A program made the position numbers and the translations under genes. This document shows positions 28,007-37,501 of a stretch of 64,000 nt of DNA, one piece after another; position 1 is the first letter of the stretch; every line of letters starts with the position of its first letter. The notes below the pieces were generated by a model. The model was given only the letters and a program-made list of their open reading frames with translations, was not told the origin of the DNA and searched no databases. The stretch covers positions 1-64,000 of the forward strand of contig JABIJM010000020.1 of NCBI GenBank assembly GCA_018655525.1, given 5' to 3'. Source of the DNA: Candidatus Woesearchaeota archaeon. GTDB taxonomy: Archaea > Nanobdellota > Nanobdellia > Woesearchaeales > GW2011-AR9.

Positions 28007-28537
28007 TTAATGAATTATAATAACTAGGCCTTCGAGTTCACGTAGCTGTCCAAATCCACTGCCATCTAAGTTTAAATCTCCTTTTGCAGTTGTGTAATGT
28101 CCAACTAATTTTTTAAGTAATCTTTCCTCAGCAACTTTAAGACTATTTCCACTCACTAAAATTTGATTTTTATCAAAGGAACGATCAGTATTATAATTAA
28201 AACGAAGAAAATGTTCATTTCCCCTTTGTGCATATTCTACACCAAAACTTCCAAATACATACTCACCACTAACACCATCTTTAATAACATGAGGTTCTCT
28301 TTCAAAGCCTTTATAATTTTTAGTTTCAATAAAACCATCTCCAATAAATCTCATCCTATCAGGTGATTTCCTAGATACATTATCATTATCTCGTGCTCTT
28401 AATTTAGAATATTCTCCTTCTACTTCCCTTTCTCCTGAAAGACGTCCTTTAAATGATGAATGTAAAAATATAGCCCTATAAAGTTCAACTGTTCTTGCAT
28501 TACTTGGCCTTACACCACTAATTGGTTGTGTTGTCAT
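28007..28537 (-). CDS. Hypothetical protein
   Basis: 176-aa ORF. Confidence 0.5.
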   Translation of the reverse strand: MTTQPISGVRPSNARTVELYRAIFLHSSFKGRLSGEREVEGEYSKLRARDNDNVSRKSPDRMRFIGDGFIETKNYKGFEREPHVIKDGVSGEYVFGSFGVEYAQRGNEHFLRFNYNTDRSFDKNQILVSGNSLKVAEERLLKKLVGHYTTAKGDLNLDGSGFGQLRELEGLVIIIH

Positions 28538-28628
28538 ATAATTTATTGAAGGGTTGAAATATATAAATCTTCTTGAGGTTTATTAAAAAAAAAAAAACGA
28601 TTTAGAAAAATATTAATAAATAAAAAAA

Positions 28629-29297
28629 TCACTCAGTAATCTTTTCTCTGCACGTGATTCTAAGTTGATTAAAGGTTACTTGATCACATATTTTAAGGTC
28701 ATCCTTCAGTTTTGCAACTTTTGCAATACACACCTCTGAGTTTAACTGGTTACTAATTTTCTTACATACTTCAACATCTTCAGTTGCTTGCGCAATCTTG
28801 TTGAGACAAATCCCTTGATCTGGGTTGTTAAGTATTAAACATAAACCAGCCTTATTTGTTTTTAAGGCCACGTCCATGTAACATTCCATGTACTGGATGT
28901 CATTAAAGATTTCACCACAAAATCCACCTTTCTCTTCCTCTAATGCAAATTTATTATAACAATTATCATGCCAATACACATTTTCTATTTCTTCACATAA
29001 ATTTGGATCATTTTTAGCTATAGCAATTTCTGATTCACAAAATCCTTGTGTTGTTTTATCTTTTACAAGTTTACACGCTTCAAGATTTTCACTTTTCTTT
29101 GCAAGATCTGTAACACAAGTATCTCTGACAACATCACTTTTTATTTTACTACAAGTTCCTGCGTCTAGATAACAATCATCCCTATGTGCACCTTCTAAAG
29201 CAGAACATGGATCATTTGGATCTACTGGTTCTTTGAATAATGTACATCCTGCAAAAAGGAGTGTTAATGTTAATAATAATATGATCAAATATTTCAT
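28629..29297 (-). CDS. Predicted lipoprotein with Cys-rich helical repeats
   Basis: LLLTLTLLFAGCTLFKEP lipobox; repeated C-x-xI/V...DxC periodicity. Confidence 0.65.
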   Translation of the reverse strand: MKYLIILLLTLTLLFAGCTLFKEPVDPNDPCSALEGAHRDDCYLDAGTCSKIKSDVVRDTCVTDLAKKSENLEACKLVKDKTTQGFCESEIAIAKNDPNLCEEIENVYWHDNCYNKFALEEEKGGFCGEIFNDIQYMECYMDVALKTNKAGLCLILNNPDQGICLNKIAQATEDVEVCKKISNQLNSEVCIAKVAKLKDDLKICDQVTFNQLRITCREKITE

Positions 29298-29355
29298 TTT
29301 ATGTGTTTTTAGTGAAATCTGCTTTTAAGTTTTGTGGAAGTGTAGGAATATATAG

Positions 29356-29392
29356 CACACCCCACTAGACAAGTACGCATAGAGCTTATAAA
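29356..29392 (+). promoter_or_regulatory. Conserved leader/promoter block upstream of LAGLIDADG ORF (copy 2)
   Basis: cacaccccactagacaagtacgcatagagcttataaa; see 4352-4388. Confidence 0.6.
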
Positions 29393-29413
29393 TAAAGAAA
29401 ATCTGAGAGAATT

Positions 29414-30103
29414 ATGAACCTAGGTAAAATTAATAAAATTCCCTTAAATAATATCACTGCATATTTAGCTGGTGTAATTATTGGAGATGGAAATGTCTCC
29501 AATGCATCAAAATCTAAAAAAGATAAATCAAAAGATTATAGAATTACAATTGAAGTTACTGATCTTAATTTCTTAATCAATGTTGAAAAATTAATTAAAT
29601 CAATTATAAAAACAAAAAGTACAGTAACAAAAAGATCAAAAATTAAAGAAAAAAGGAAACAATTATATTATTTTCAATTTAGAAATAAAAGTTTTTATTA
29701 CTTTCTTACAAAAGATTTGGAGATTCCAGCTGGAAAAAAGTCAAATATTGTTTTTGTTCCTAATAAAATATTAAAATCTAATGGATTATATCCTTTTTTT
29801 CTTGCTGGGGTATTTGATACAGATGGAGGAATTAGAGGAAAGACTCCTGGATTTACTTCAGCAAGTAAAAAATTAATTGATGGATTAAGTTTTATTCTAA
29901 ATGAACTTAAAATCACCCATTATTTAGATTCATGGGTTAATAAGAGATATAATCAAAGATATTATGGAATTAAGATATCGGTAAAAGATACCGACAAGTT
30001 TTTAAATGGGTTACCATCATGTAACAAAGAGAAACTTGACAAAGTTCTTGTCCATGTGGACGTGCCGGAGCGGTCAAACGGGCTGGAAGGTCTTCCGATA
30101 TAG
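29414..30103 (+). CDS. LAGLIDADG homing endonuclease overlapping tRNA-Leu exon 1
   Basis: ITAYLAGVIIGDGNVS and FFLAGVFDTDGGIRG; stop TAG at 30101-30103 lies within the tRNA intron. Confidence 0.85.
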   Translation: MNLGKINKIPLNNITAYLAGVIIGDGNVSNASKSKKDKSKDYRITIEVTDLNFLINVEKLIKSIIKTKSTVTKRSKIKEKRKQLYYFQFRNKSFYYFLTKDLEIPAGKKSNIVFVPNKILKSNGLYPFFLAGVFDTDGGIRGKTPGFTSASKKLIDGLSFILNELKITHYLDSWVNKRYNQRYYGIKISVKDTDKFLNGLPSCNKEKLDKVLVHVDVPERSNGLEGLPI

Positions 30104-30169
30104 GAAACCTGGCTGAGCTTAGGACCCAGTGGCTTAGTGCCTACGCAGGTTCAAACCCTGCCGTTCACA
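30056..30169 (+). tRNA. tRNA-Leu(TAG) with noncanonical intron 5' of the anticodon loop
   Basis: Acceptor GTGGACG/CGTTCAC, discriminator A, long variable arm GGC-TTAGT-GCC, T arm GCAGG-TTCAAAC-CCTGC; CTGG|~30 nt|GCTTAGGACCCAG gives anticodon arm CTGGG-CTTAGGA-CCCAG. Confidence 0.78.
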
Positions 30170-30176
30170 TCTTTTT

Positions 30177-31748
30177 TTATACACTCTTAAACAATTTCAC
30201 AACTCTTTCTTTTCCAATCTCTAAGATGAATGACGCCAATCGTGGTCCTTGATCTTTATTGATTAAGACATTATACGCTATCTTAAAGAAATCTTTAATT
30301 GGGAATTCTGAGTTTTTACATAAGATATACATCTCTTCATGTAACTCTTTATCTGTCCATTCTTTTTCACCTAGTTTTTTAGCTAATTGATGAAGAATTT
30401 CTTTTTCTTCTTTTCCAAGAGTCACTTGCGAGGTTTTTTGTATAGTAAATGTAAATTCATCTGGAGCATATTTTTTAACCCAATTGGTTGCACATTCTGC
30501 ACGTTTTCTAATACGTTTTTTATCATGCTCATTCTTAAGCTCTTTTTCAAAATATCCAATGACTTTATCTATATCAAATTCATAAATTTGTAAAAGTGTT
30601 GTTAGATGTCTAAAACTTGGTTGGTAAGGAATAGTCTTTGGAATTTTTCCAATATAACTTAATTCATATGCAACCGACATTTTGATTGTATCTTTTTCAT
30701 TGACTTTATGTTCACCATAATACACACGCTCCACTTTATCAAATTCTTCATAGATTGCAATAACATCTACATCAAATGAGATTGCAAATTCTCTATTTGG
30801 ACGAGTTCCTGCAAATAAGTATCGTGTTACTTCTGGTTCATAAATTTCAAGAACGTCTGTTAATGTTGTTACGTTTCCTGAAGAGGAAGACATTTTTCCT
30901 CCACCACCTTTAATACGAATAAAATCGTACATAACATAGGTTGGTGCTTCAAAACCATAAACTTCTTTGCAAATTTGTTTTCCTGTATCAAAACTTCCAC
31001 CCTTTGTAGAATGGTCTTTTCCACCTGGCTCAAAATCTACATTTTCATACATCCAACGCATTGGCCAATCTATTCGCCATTTTAATTTGACATTTCCATC
31101 TTTGCGAATATCTACTGTTTCGGTTGTACCGTCAGTTAATTTGTAGGAAACACCCCATTTACCGTCCCAGGTTAATTCTGTAACATCGTCAGTTCCTAAT
31201 TTTTTAGAGAATACTGCAATAGGCAACCAATCATCTGCTAAAGGGTTTTCTCTATATTGATCAATAATTTTTTTGATTTCTTTTGTATGTTCTAATGCTA
31301 TTTTGATCTCTTTAGCATATGTACCTTTCCGATACATTTTATGTTGATAAATATATTCTGGATTAATTCCAACACGTTTTACAGATTCTTCTACTGCAAC
31401 TTGGTTATGCTGTGCATAACTTTCATGTGAATCATAAGGGTCTGGTACATCTACAATTGCTTTTCGTAATTGTGCTTTAAGTTCTTCTTGTTTTGGCATG
31501 CCTTTTGGAACTTTTCTAAATACGTCATAATCATCCCAGGAATAAATAAATCGGACTTTTTTGCCTTTTTTTTCAAGAGCACGTTTCACTAAATCTACAG
31601 TTATAATTTCTCTAAAATTTCCAATGTGTACAACACCGGAAGGTGTTATTCCTGAAGCAACAGTATATGTTTCTTTATCTCCTTTTTGTCGGATGATGTT
31701 ATCTGCTGCGACATCTGTCCAATGATATGATTTTTGTTCTTTTGCCAT
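30177..31748 (-). CDS. lysS: Lysyl-tRNA synthetase, class I
   Basis: ASGITPSGVVHIGNFREIITVDLV HIGH region; KMSSSSGN KMSKS region. Confidence 0.95.
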   Translation of the reverse strand: MAKEQKSYHWTDVAADNIIRQKGDKETYTVASGITPSGVVHIGNFREIITVDLVKRALEKKGKKVRFIYSWDDYDVFRKVPKGMPKQEELKAQLRKAIVDVPDPYDSHESYAQHNQVAVEESVKRVGINPEYIYQHKMYRKGTYAKEIKIALEHTKEIKKIIDQYRENPLADDWLPIAVFSKKLGTDDVTELTWDGKWGVSYKLTDGTTETVDIRKDGNVKLKWRIDWPMRWMYENVDFEPGGKDHSTKGGSFDTGKQICKEVYGFEAPTYVMYDFIRIKGGGGKMSSSSGNVTTLTDVLEIYEPEVTRYLFAGTRPNREFAISFDVDVIAIYEEFDKVERVYYGEHKVNEKDTIKMSVAYELSYIGKIPKTIPYQPSFRHLTTLLQIYEFDIDKVIGYFEKELKNEHDKKRIRKRAECATNWVKKYAPDEFTFTIQKTSQVTLGKEEKEILHQLAKKLGEKEWTDKELHEEMYILCKNSEFPIKDFFKIAYNVLINKDQGPRLASFILEIGKERVVKLFKSV

Positions 31749-31837
31749 TGAGAGAAGTGAATGGAGGGAATTATATAAACGTTATGGGATTACTTTTATA
31801 AACCTCAATAATTTACTTATTCCTAAAAAGAGGTACG

Positions 31838-32719
31838 ATGATAATCACAAGCTGTGGAAATTCTGTAAAACTAGCAAAATCGCTCGCAAAAAAGCTTCGT
31901 GTGAAATATGTTCCTTTAGATATTGGCGCATTTCCTGATGGGGATATGTATATGCGATTTAAAGCAAAATCTTTTAAGAAAAAGAAAGTAGTCATCGTAC
32001 AATCATTTCAACCAAATCCAGACATGAGTTTATTTGATGTTATTTGGGCTGCAGAAACTGCAAAAGATATTGGGGCAAGGAAAGTAATTCTGGTCGCACC
32101 ATATCTTGCATTTATGCGTCAAGATAAACGGTTCAATTCTGGAGAAGCTGTTTCTTCTCGGATAATGGCGAAATTGTTAAACAAATCCATTGATAAAATT
32201 ATCACAATTGATCCACATTTACATAGATATAAATCATTAAAAGAGATCTTCACAATTTCAGCTAAAAAATTAACAGCAAATCCATTAATAGGTGAATTTG
32301 TGAAAAAGAAAATTAAAAATCCTGTGATTCTTGGTCCTGATTGGGAATCATATCAATGGGCAGATAAAATTGCAAGTCATGTTGGGTGTGATTCTACGTG
32401 TTTAGCAAAAACACGATTTTCTTCTAGAAGAGTAACGTCAAAAATGACGAAAAATGTTGAAATCAAAGGAAAAAATGTTGTGATTATAGATGACATTATT
32501 TCTACTGGACATACGATTATAGAAGCTGCAAAAAAAGCTAAAAAGAAAGGTGCAAAATCAATCACAGCTATTGGAGTTCATGGATTATTTGCAGAGAATG
32601 CAATTTCTAAAATGAAAAAATATGTTGATTGGATTTATACGACTAATACGATTGAACATAAAACAAGTAAGATTGATGTTTTGCCATTAGTGTTAAAAGA
32701 ATTGAAAATATTAAAATAA
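31838..32719 (+). CDS. prs: Ribose-phosphate pyrophosphokinase
   Basis: PDGDMYMRF...YLAFMRQDKRFNSGEAVSSRI...VVIIDDIISTGHTI PRPP loop. Confidence 0.95.
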   Translation: MIITSCGNSVKLAKSLAKKLRVKYVPLDIGAFPDGDMYMRFKAKSFKKKKVVIVQSFQPNPDMSLFDVIWAAETAKDIGARKVILVAPYLAFMRQDKRFNSGEAVSSRIMAKLLNKSIDKIITIDPHLHRYKSLKEIFTISAKKLTANPLIGEFVKKKIKNPVILGPDWESYQWADKIASHVGCDSTCLAKTRFSSRRVTSKMTKNVEIKGKNVVIIDDIISTGHTIIEAAKKAKKKGAKSITAIGVHGLFAENAISKMKKYVDWIYTTNTIEHKTSKIDVLPLVLKELKILK

Positions 32720-32995
32720 TGCTTTCTTAAGATACTTCCCTACTGTTGCTCCTTGATTCAATGCAACCAAGGATAAATATCCAGCAACAACTGCACCTCC
32801 AGCAAGTGTAGCTGCCATGCTACCATTTAAAATTTTATCAGATAAATCGGGATATTGGTGATAAAATTGTGTTTGTTCAATTGCACCATTTAAATACCAT
32901 AAAGACAAAGAACCTAAAAAAGGAGTTAATTTAAATTGTATCAAAGAATCATAAAATTTATTTTTCTCTTGTTTTGTTAAGTTATCTAGTATCAT
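32711..32995 (-). CDS. Small hypothetical membrane protein
   Basis: 94-aa ORF with a hydrophobic segment. Confidence 0.5.
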   Translation of the reverse strand: MILDNLTKQEKNKFYDSLIQFKLTPFLGSLSLWYLNGAIEQTQFYHQYPDLSDKILNGSMAATLAGGAVVAGYLSLVALNQGATVGKYLKKALF

Positions 32996-33600
32996 TAGAA
33001 ACCTGGTCTTATAAATCCTTCATACATGCTTGTTTTCACACAAGACCTATACCTATTATCTGTTCTATTATCTTTGATTTTTTTGAAACCACACATCCTT
33101 TTAGAAGATTTAATACATTCTTTTTCTAATTTTGATGTTGGTCCAAAATGCAATACACTTTCACTATTTTTACGCATATTTTGAACAGTATTCACATAAC
33201 TTCTACATGCATTTATTGTGAATTCGTCACTTTGATTTTTGTAATGATTTTTTACTCTTGGTCGTTTTTTAGATTTTATAAATAACGGAGGAATTACAGC
33301 TCTTCGCTTCTTTCCAATAGAAACATTTGCATCTCTACCTGTTGCATAACCATTGTCCATTTGGCCTAACCCATGAATTCTTCCATAACCATTTCCTGAT
33401 TGATAGCCTAAGCCATCACCAAATTTTGGTGTTGACGGATTCCAAACTGGTGCTTGTTTTGCAATATAAGTTACATTAGGTTCTTCATGAGTTACAGCTG
33501 GTTTCTCAATAGATGTTTGTTTAACTTGTACTGGTGCACAAGCAATAGACATAGCCACTGCAAGTGGTGCTAATTTATGTAGTATATTTGTTAGTATCAT
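32995..33600 (-). CDS. Predicted lipoprotein, hypothetical
   Basis: LAVAMSIACAPVQVKQ lipobox-like; Gly-rich segment. Confidence 0.55.
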   Translation of the reverse strand: MILTNILHKLAPLAVAMSIACAPVQVKQTSIEKPAVTHEEPNVTYIAKQAPVWNPSTPKFGDGLGYQSGNGYGRIHGLGQMDNGYATGRDANVSIGKKRRAVIPPLFIKSKKRPRVKNHYKNQSDEFTINACRSYVNTVQNMRKNSESVLHFGPTSKLEKECIKSSKRMCGFKKIKDNRTDNRYRSCVKTSMYEGFIRPGF

Positions 33601-33605
33601 ATTAA

Positions 33606-34154
33606 TTACATCTCAACATTATGTTTATTACCATCTCTATCTACAGCGACAGCTACTCTGATCCTGGTTTCTGGAACTTGAATGTGATATTCAAATCCAT
33701 TTTTTTGAACACTTATTGTTTGAAGAGCTCTTCCTGTTGATGAATTCCAAGGATAATCTGATTGAACTTTTTGAACTGCTGCATCCAAAACACGGTAACA
33801 TTGTTCAATATCAACACGTTCCATTCCGCCTGAAAGTGTCATGAAATCTCTAGTTTCTTTTGAAGAATCTGTATATTCCCCTCGCATTCCTTGTTCAAAC
33901 CTATTGTGTTGACGTTTAGCTGTTTGATAAATATTTCTAAATGCTCTACGTCGTGTTAATTTTTCATGTTCAAATTCACTCATATCCTCTGTAATATCTA
34001 AAGCATCTCCTAACATTGGAAAAGAATGGAGTAAAGTTTCTGACACAACATATTTATCACTTCCTGGAACAGGAGTTTTTCTTCCTTCCATAATATCATT
34101 ATGCGTAGCCATAAAAATATCTCTTGCTTGAACTAATTTATCATTTATTGTCAT
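33606..34154 (-). CDS. Hypothetical protein
   Basis: 182-aa ORF. Confidence 0.6.
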   Translation of the reverse strand: MTINDKLVQARDIFMATHNDIMEGRKTPVPGSDKYVVSETLLHSFPMLGDALDITEDMSEFEHEKLTRRRAFRNIYQTAKRQHNRFEQGMRGEYTDSSKETRDFMTLSGGMERVDIEQCYRVLDAAVQKVQSDYPWNSSTGRALQTISVQKNGFEYHIQVPETRIRVAVAVDRDGNKHNVEM

Positions 34155-34229
34155 TTTGTGTGTTTACCTCTATTTAAGTATAAAATAGGAGGAATACTTT
34201 ATAAACCTTTCGTCCCTTTTAAGTAGAGA

Positions 34230-34823
34230 TTAAGCAACTCTTTTTTTCTCTATCTTTTTCACGGTTGCAATAAGGGAAGAGATCCATGTTTCTACTGTTT
34301 CAATGGTAGCATCTAAAGTAGAGATATGTTCAATAAGAGAAAGCATAAATTCTTCAAGTTGTTTAACTGAACGTCCTCTTGAAATATGTTGGTCTAAAAG
34401 CATAATCCCTGTCCTCACATTATTAAATGCATGAAATAAAAGATTCATGTGCTCTTTCAAACCTTTTCTTAATTTATCTTGGACTTCTACATAATTCTGT
34501 TGATATTCAAGTGGAACACCTACTTTTTCAAATTCCTTATTTAAATCATTAATATAACGATCAAGTCTAAACGAAGTTTTTGATGCAAAACGTAATTTTT
34601 CTGAAGATTCATTAATATCATTTTTTGTTTGTTTTAAAAGTAACAATTCTTGAGTCCTTAAAACTCCACTTTTATCTTTACGTTGTAAGGATTGTTGTAA
34701 ATTATTTTGAACAAGCATCAATTTTTCTAAATGTTTTTTTGCATGTCCTATATTATCTTTTAATTCATCAACATATTTAAATTCTACAGCAAGCCATTGA
34801 ATTACTTCATCTACACTACTCAT
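34230..34823 (-). CDS. Hypothetical helical protein
   Basis: 197-aa ORF overlapping the adenosyltransferase gene. Confidence 0.6.
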   Translation of the reverse strand: MSSVDEVIQWLAVEFKYVDELKDNIGHAKKHLEKLMLVQNNLQQSLQRKDKSGVLRTQELLLLKQTKNDINESSEKLRFASKTSFRLDRYINDLNKEFEKVGVPLEYQQNYVEVQDKLRKGLKEHMNLLFHAFNNVRTGIMLLDQHISRGRSVKQLEEFMLSLIEHISTLDATIETVETWISSLIATVKKIEKKRVA

Positions 34824-35400
34824 GCGTGTTCACCCCATTAAAATATTTGTAAATTGGTTGTTGTTCTTTAACTTCCAATTCATTGTTTGCACGTCTTGCA
34901 AGAACAAATAGTAAATCACTTAATCGGTTCACATAGCAAAGCACAGAAGGATTTACAAGATGATCATTACTTGCTTTTACTAAGACACGTTCTGTTCTTC
35001 GTGTAATAGAACAGCATAAATGTAAAAAAGAACTTGCAATAGTACCTCCAGGTAAAATGAAAGAAGTTTGAGGTGCAAGAACTTCCGCAATGTGATCAAT
35101 GTGTTCTTCTAAATCTTTAATATGTTGTTGTTGGATTTTTGGAAGGTTATAATCGGGCATATGGGAACTTGCCATATCAGAACCAACAGTAAAAAGATCG
35201 TTTTGAATTTTAGAGAGTAGTTCACGTAACTTTTCATTCTCAATAAAACATAATGTTACACCAATCACAGAATTCAATTCGTCTATAGAACCAAGTACTT
35301 CTATACGAAAATCATCTTTAGAGACTCTTGTTCCTCCATAAAAAGAGGTTTTTCCTTGATCACCTGTTTTTGTATATATTTTCATCTTAATATCCTTCAC
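34816..35400 (-). CDS. ATP:cob(I)alamin adenosyltransferase (PduO type)
   Basis: IYTKTGDQGKTSFYGGTRVSKDDFRIEVLGSIDELNSVIG...CSITRRTERVLV...NRLSDLLFVLAR. Confidence 0.93.
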   Translation of the reverse strand: MKDIKMKIYTKTGDQGKTSFYGGTRVSKDDFRIEVLGSIDELNSVIGVTLCFIENEKLRELLSKIQNDLFTVGSDMASSHMPDYNLPKIQQQHIKDLEEHIDHIAEVLAPQTSFILPGGTIASSFLHLCCSITRRTERVLVKASNDHLVNPSVLCYVNRLSDLLFVLARRANNELEVKEQQPIYKYFNGVNTHE

Positions 35401-37453
35401 CTATGTTAATAACTTGATCTTCATAACTTCCATCCCTATAAATGGTGATACCTTTACATTTAGATTTCCATGCAAGAAGGTATGCTTCTTCAACATCTTT
35501 AATGGATGTTGTTCTTGGGAAGTTGATTGTTTTTGAGATGGAATTATCTACATTTTTTTGTAAGGTTGATTGCATTTTAATGTGCCATTCAGGTGCAATG
35601 TCCTGTGCTGTCACAAAAATGTCCCTTACATCTTTTGGAATTTCTTTAAATCCTTGAATACTTCCTGCTTTTGCAATTTTTCTGATTAATTCTGGTGTAT
35701 AAAATCCTCGTTCTCTTGAAACACGTTCAAAGGTTTTATCTAAATAAATTATTTCTGAATCTCCCAACACCGTTTTTTGATAAGAGATTGCAAATAGTGG
35801 TTCACAACCAGGAGAAGCATCAGCCATGATACTAATTGTTCCTGTTGGTGCCAAGGAATTACAAGTAATATTTCGCATTTTTCGTCCTGCTTTTTGATGA
35901 TCAGACCCATGCCATGCGGAACATACACCACGTTGTTCAGCAAGTTTAGAGGACATTTCGTAGGTTGTAGTTTTAATAAAACTCATCAATTTTTCTGCAA
36001 ATTCTAAACCTTTATCTGAATCATATTTTAAACCTAATTTTATTAAACAATCTGCAAACCCCATCATTCCCAAACCAAATTTTCTAGAACGTTTTGTTCG
36101 TTCTTCAATAATTTTAAGAGGATAACTATTCATATCTATGACATTATCCAAAAAGTGAACTGCAGTTTTGATTGTTTCATAAAGATCATCCCACAATATA
36201 TCCTTTTTTTCTTGATCTACAAATTTGTTTAAGTTTAATGATCCAAGTACAACACCTTCATATGGAAGAAGTGGCGCTTCACCACATTGATTTGTTGTTT
36301 CAATTTCTCCAAGATGTGCTGCTGGATGTTTTCTATTAATTTCGTCAATAAAAATTAATCCTGGATCACCTGTTTTCCATGCATTCTGTGTGATCATAGA
36401 AAAAACATCTCGTGCTCGGAGTTTACCATGATTTTTTCCGGTTTTAGGATCTGCAATCATATAGTCCCTATCAGCTTCAACTGATTTCATAAATCTATCA
36501 GTTACTCCTACAGAAATGTTGAAGTTTTTAAGAGATCGTTTATCACGTTTTGATTCTATGAAACGAATGATATCTGGATGATCAACACGAAGGACTGCCA
36601 TGTTTGCACCTGGCCGGATTCCTCCCTGTATGATTGCACCGAATGCTTTATCAAAAACCTTCATAAATGCAATGGGACCAGCTGCAACACCTTGTCTTCT
36701 ACCAACAGAATCCATTCTTGAACGTAAACGTGAGAATGAAAAGCCAGTTCCTGCACCACGTTGATGAATCAAAGCCGCATCTTTAAGGGTTCCAAAAATT
36801 CCCTCCATCGTATCATTAATTGGAAGAACAAAACAAGAAGAAAGTTGTTGTGTTTTTGTCCCTGCATTTTTTAAAGTGGGAGAATTAGGCATGAATTTTA
36901 ATTCAGACATTACTTCAAAAAACCTTTTTTGGTAATCTTTAATTTCTGTTTCTGTTGCATTATAATGTTTATCAGCTTGTGCAACATTTTTCGCAACACG
37001 TTGTAACATCTGCTGCGGCGTTTCAATTAAACTACCAAATTCATCTTTTTGAAGATATCTTCTCTCTAAAATTCTTAATGCTTGATGTGAAAAATTTAAA
37101 CTTTCTTGAGATTCTTCTGTTCCAAGAATTAATGCTGACGTTTTTCTTTGCTCATCTTTTTTATGTCTGTGAAGAATATATGCTTTTGCGATTTTAACAT
37201 GCCCACGCTCTATAAGAACTTCTTCTACCAAATCTTGAACTACTTCAGCAGAAGGGACACCTTCTTTATGGCGTGCTTTGAGGTAGGTAAGGACATCATT
37301 TGCTAATGCCAAAGATAAAGAACGATCTGCTTGATTTACGGTAAGAGAAGCCTTAAATATTGCATCTGCAATCTTGACAAGATCAAATTTAACAACTTTT
37401 CCACTACGTTTTTTTATATCTTTAAGTTCTGTAATTTTCTGTGAGTCTTGCAT
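35387..37453 (-). CDS. Ribonucleotide reductase, adenosylcobalamin-dependent (class II), ATP-cone type
   Basis: KRSGKVVKFDLVKIADAIFKA ATP cone; FMPNSPTLKNAGTKTQQLSSCFVLPIND; NQCGEAPLLPYEG; CNSLAPTGTISIMADASPGCEP. Confidence 0.92.
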   Translation of the reverse strand: MQDSQKITELKDIKKRSGKVVKFDLVKIADAIFKASLTVNQADRSLSLALANDVLTYLKARHKEGVPSAEVVQDLVEEVLIERGHVKIAKAYILHRHKKDEQRKTSALILGTEESQESLNFSHQALRILERRYLQKDEFGSLIETPQQMLQRVAKNVAQADKHYNATETEIKDYQKRFFEVMSELKFMPNSPTLKNAGTKTQQLSSCFVLPINDTMEGIFGTLKDAALIHQRGAGTGFSFSRLRSRMDSVGRRQGVAAGPIAFMKVFDKAFGAIIQGGIRPGANMAVLRVDHPDIIRFIESKRDKRSLKNFNISVGVTDRFMKSVEADRDYMIADPKTGKNHGKLRARDVFSMITQNAWKTGDPGLIFIDEINRKHPAAHLGEIETTNQCGEAPLLPYEGVVLGSLNLNKFVDQEKKDILWDDLYETIKTAVHFLDNVIDMNSYPLKIIEERTKRSRKFGLGMMGFADCLIKLGLKYDSDKGLEFAEKLMSFIKTTTYEMSSKLAEQRGVCSAWHGSDHQKAGRKMRNITCNSLAPTGTISIMADASPGCEPLFAISYQKTVLGDSEIIYLDKTFERVSRERGFYTPELIRKIAKAGSIQGFKEIPKDVRDIFVTAQDIAPEWHIKMQSTLQKNVDNSISKTINFPRTTSIKDVEEAYLLAWKSKCKGITIYRDGSYEDQVINIGEGY

Positions 37454-37501
37454 TGAAAGATTAAGAAGAAAGGATGTTTAAATATTTATTGGAATGAGAA
37501 A

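Noticed and set aside
28586-28600. Poly-A run
   Set aside because: Simple homopolymer in an AT-rich intergenic region; no further structure.
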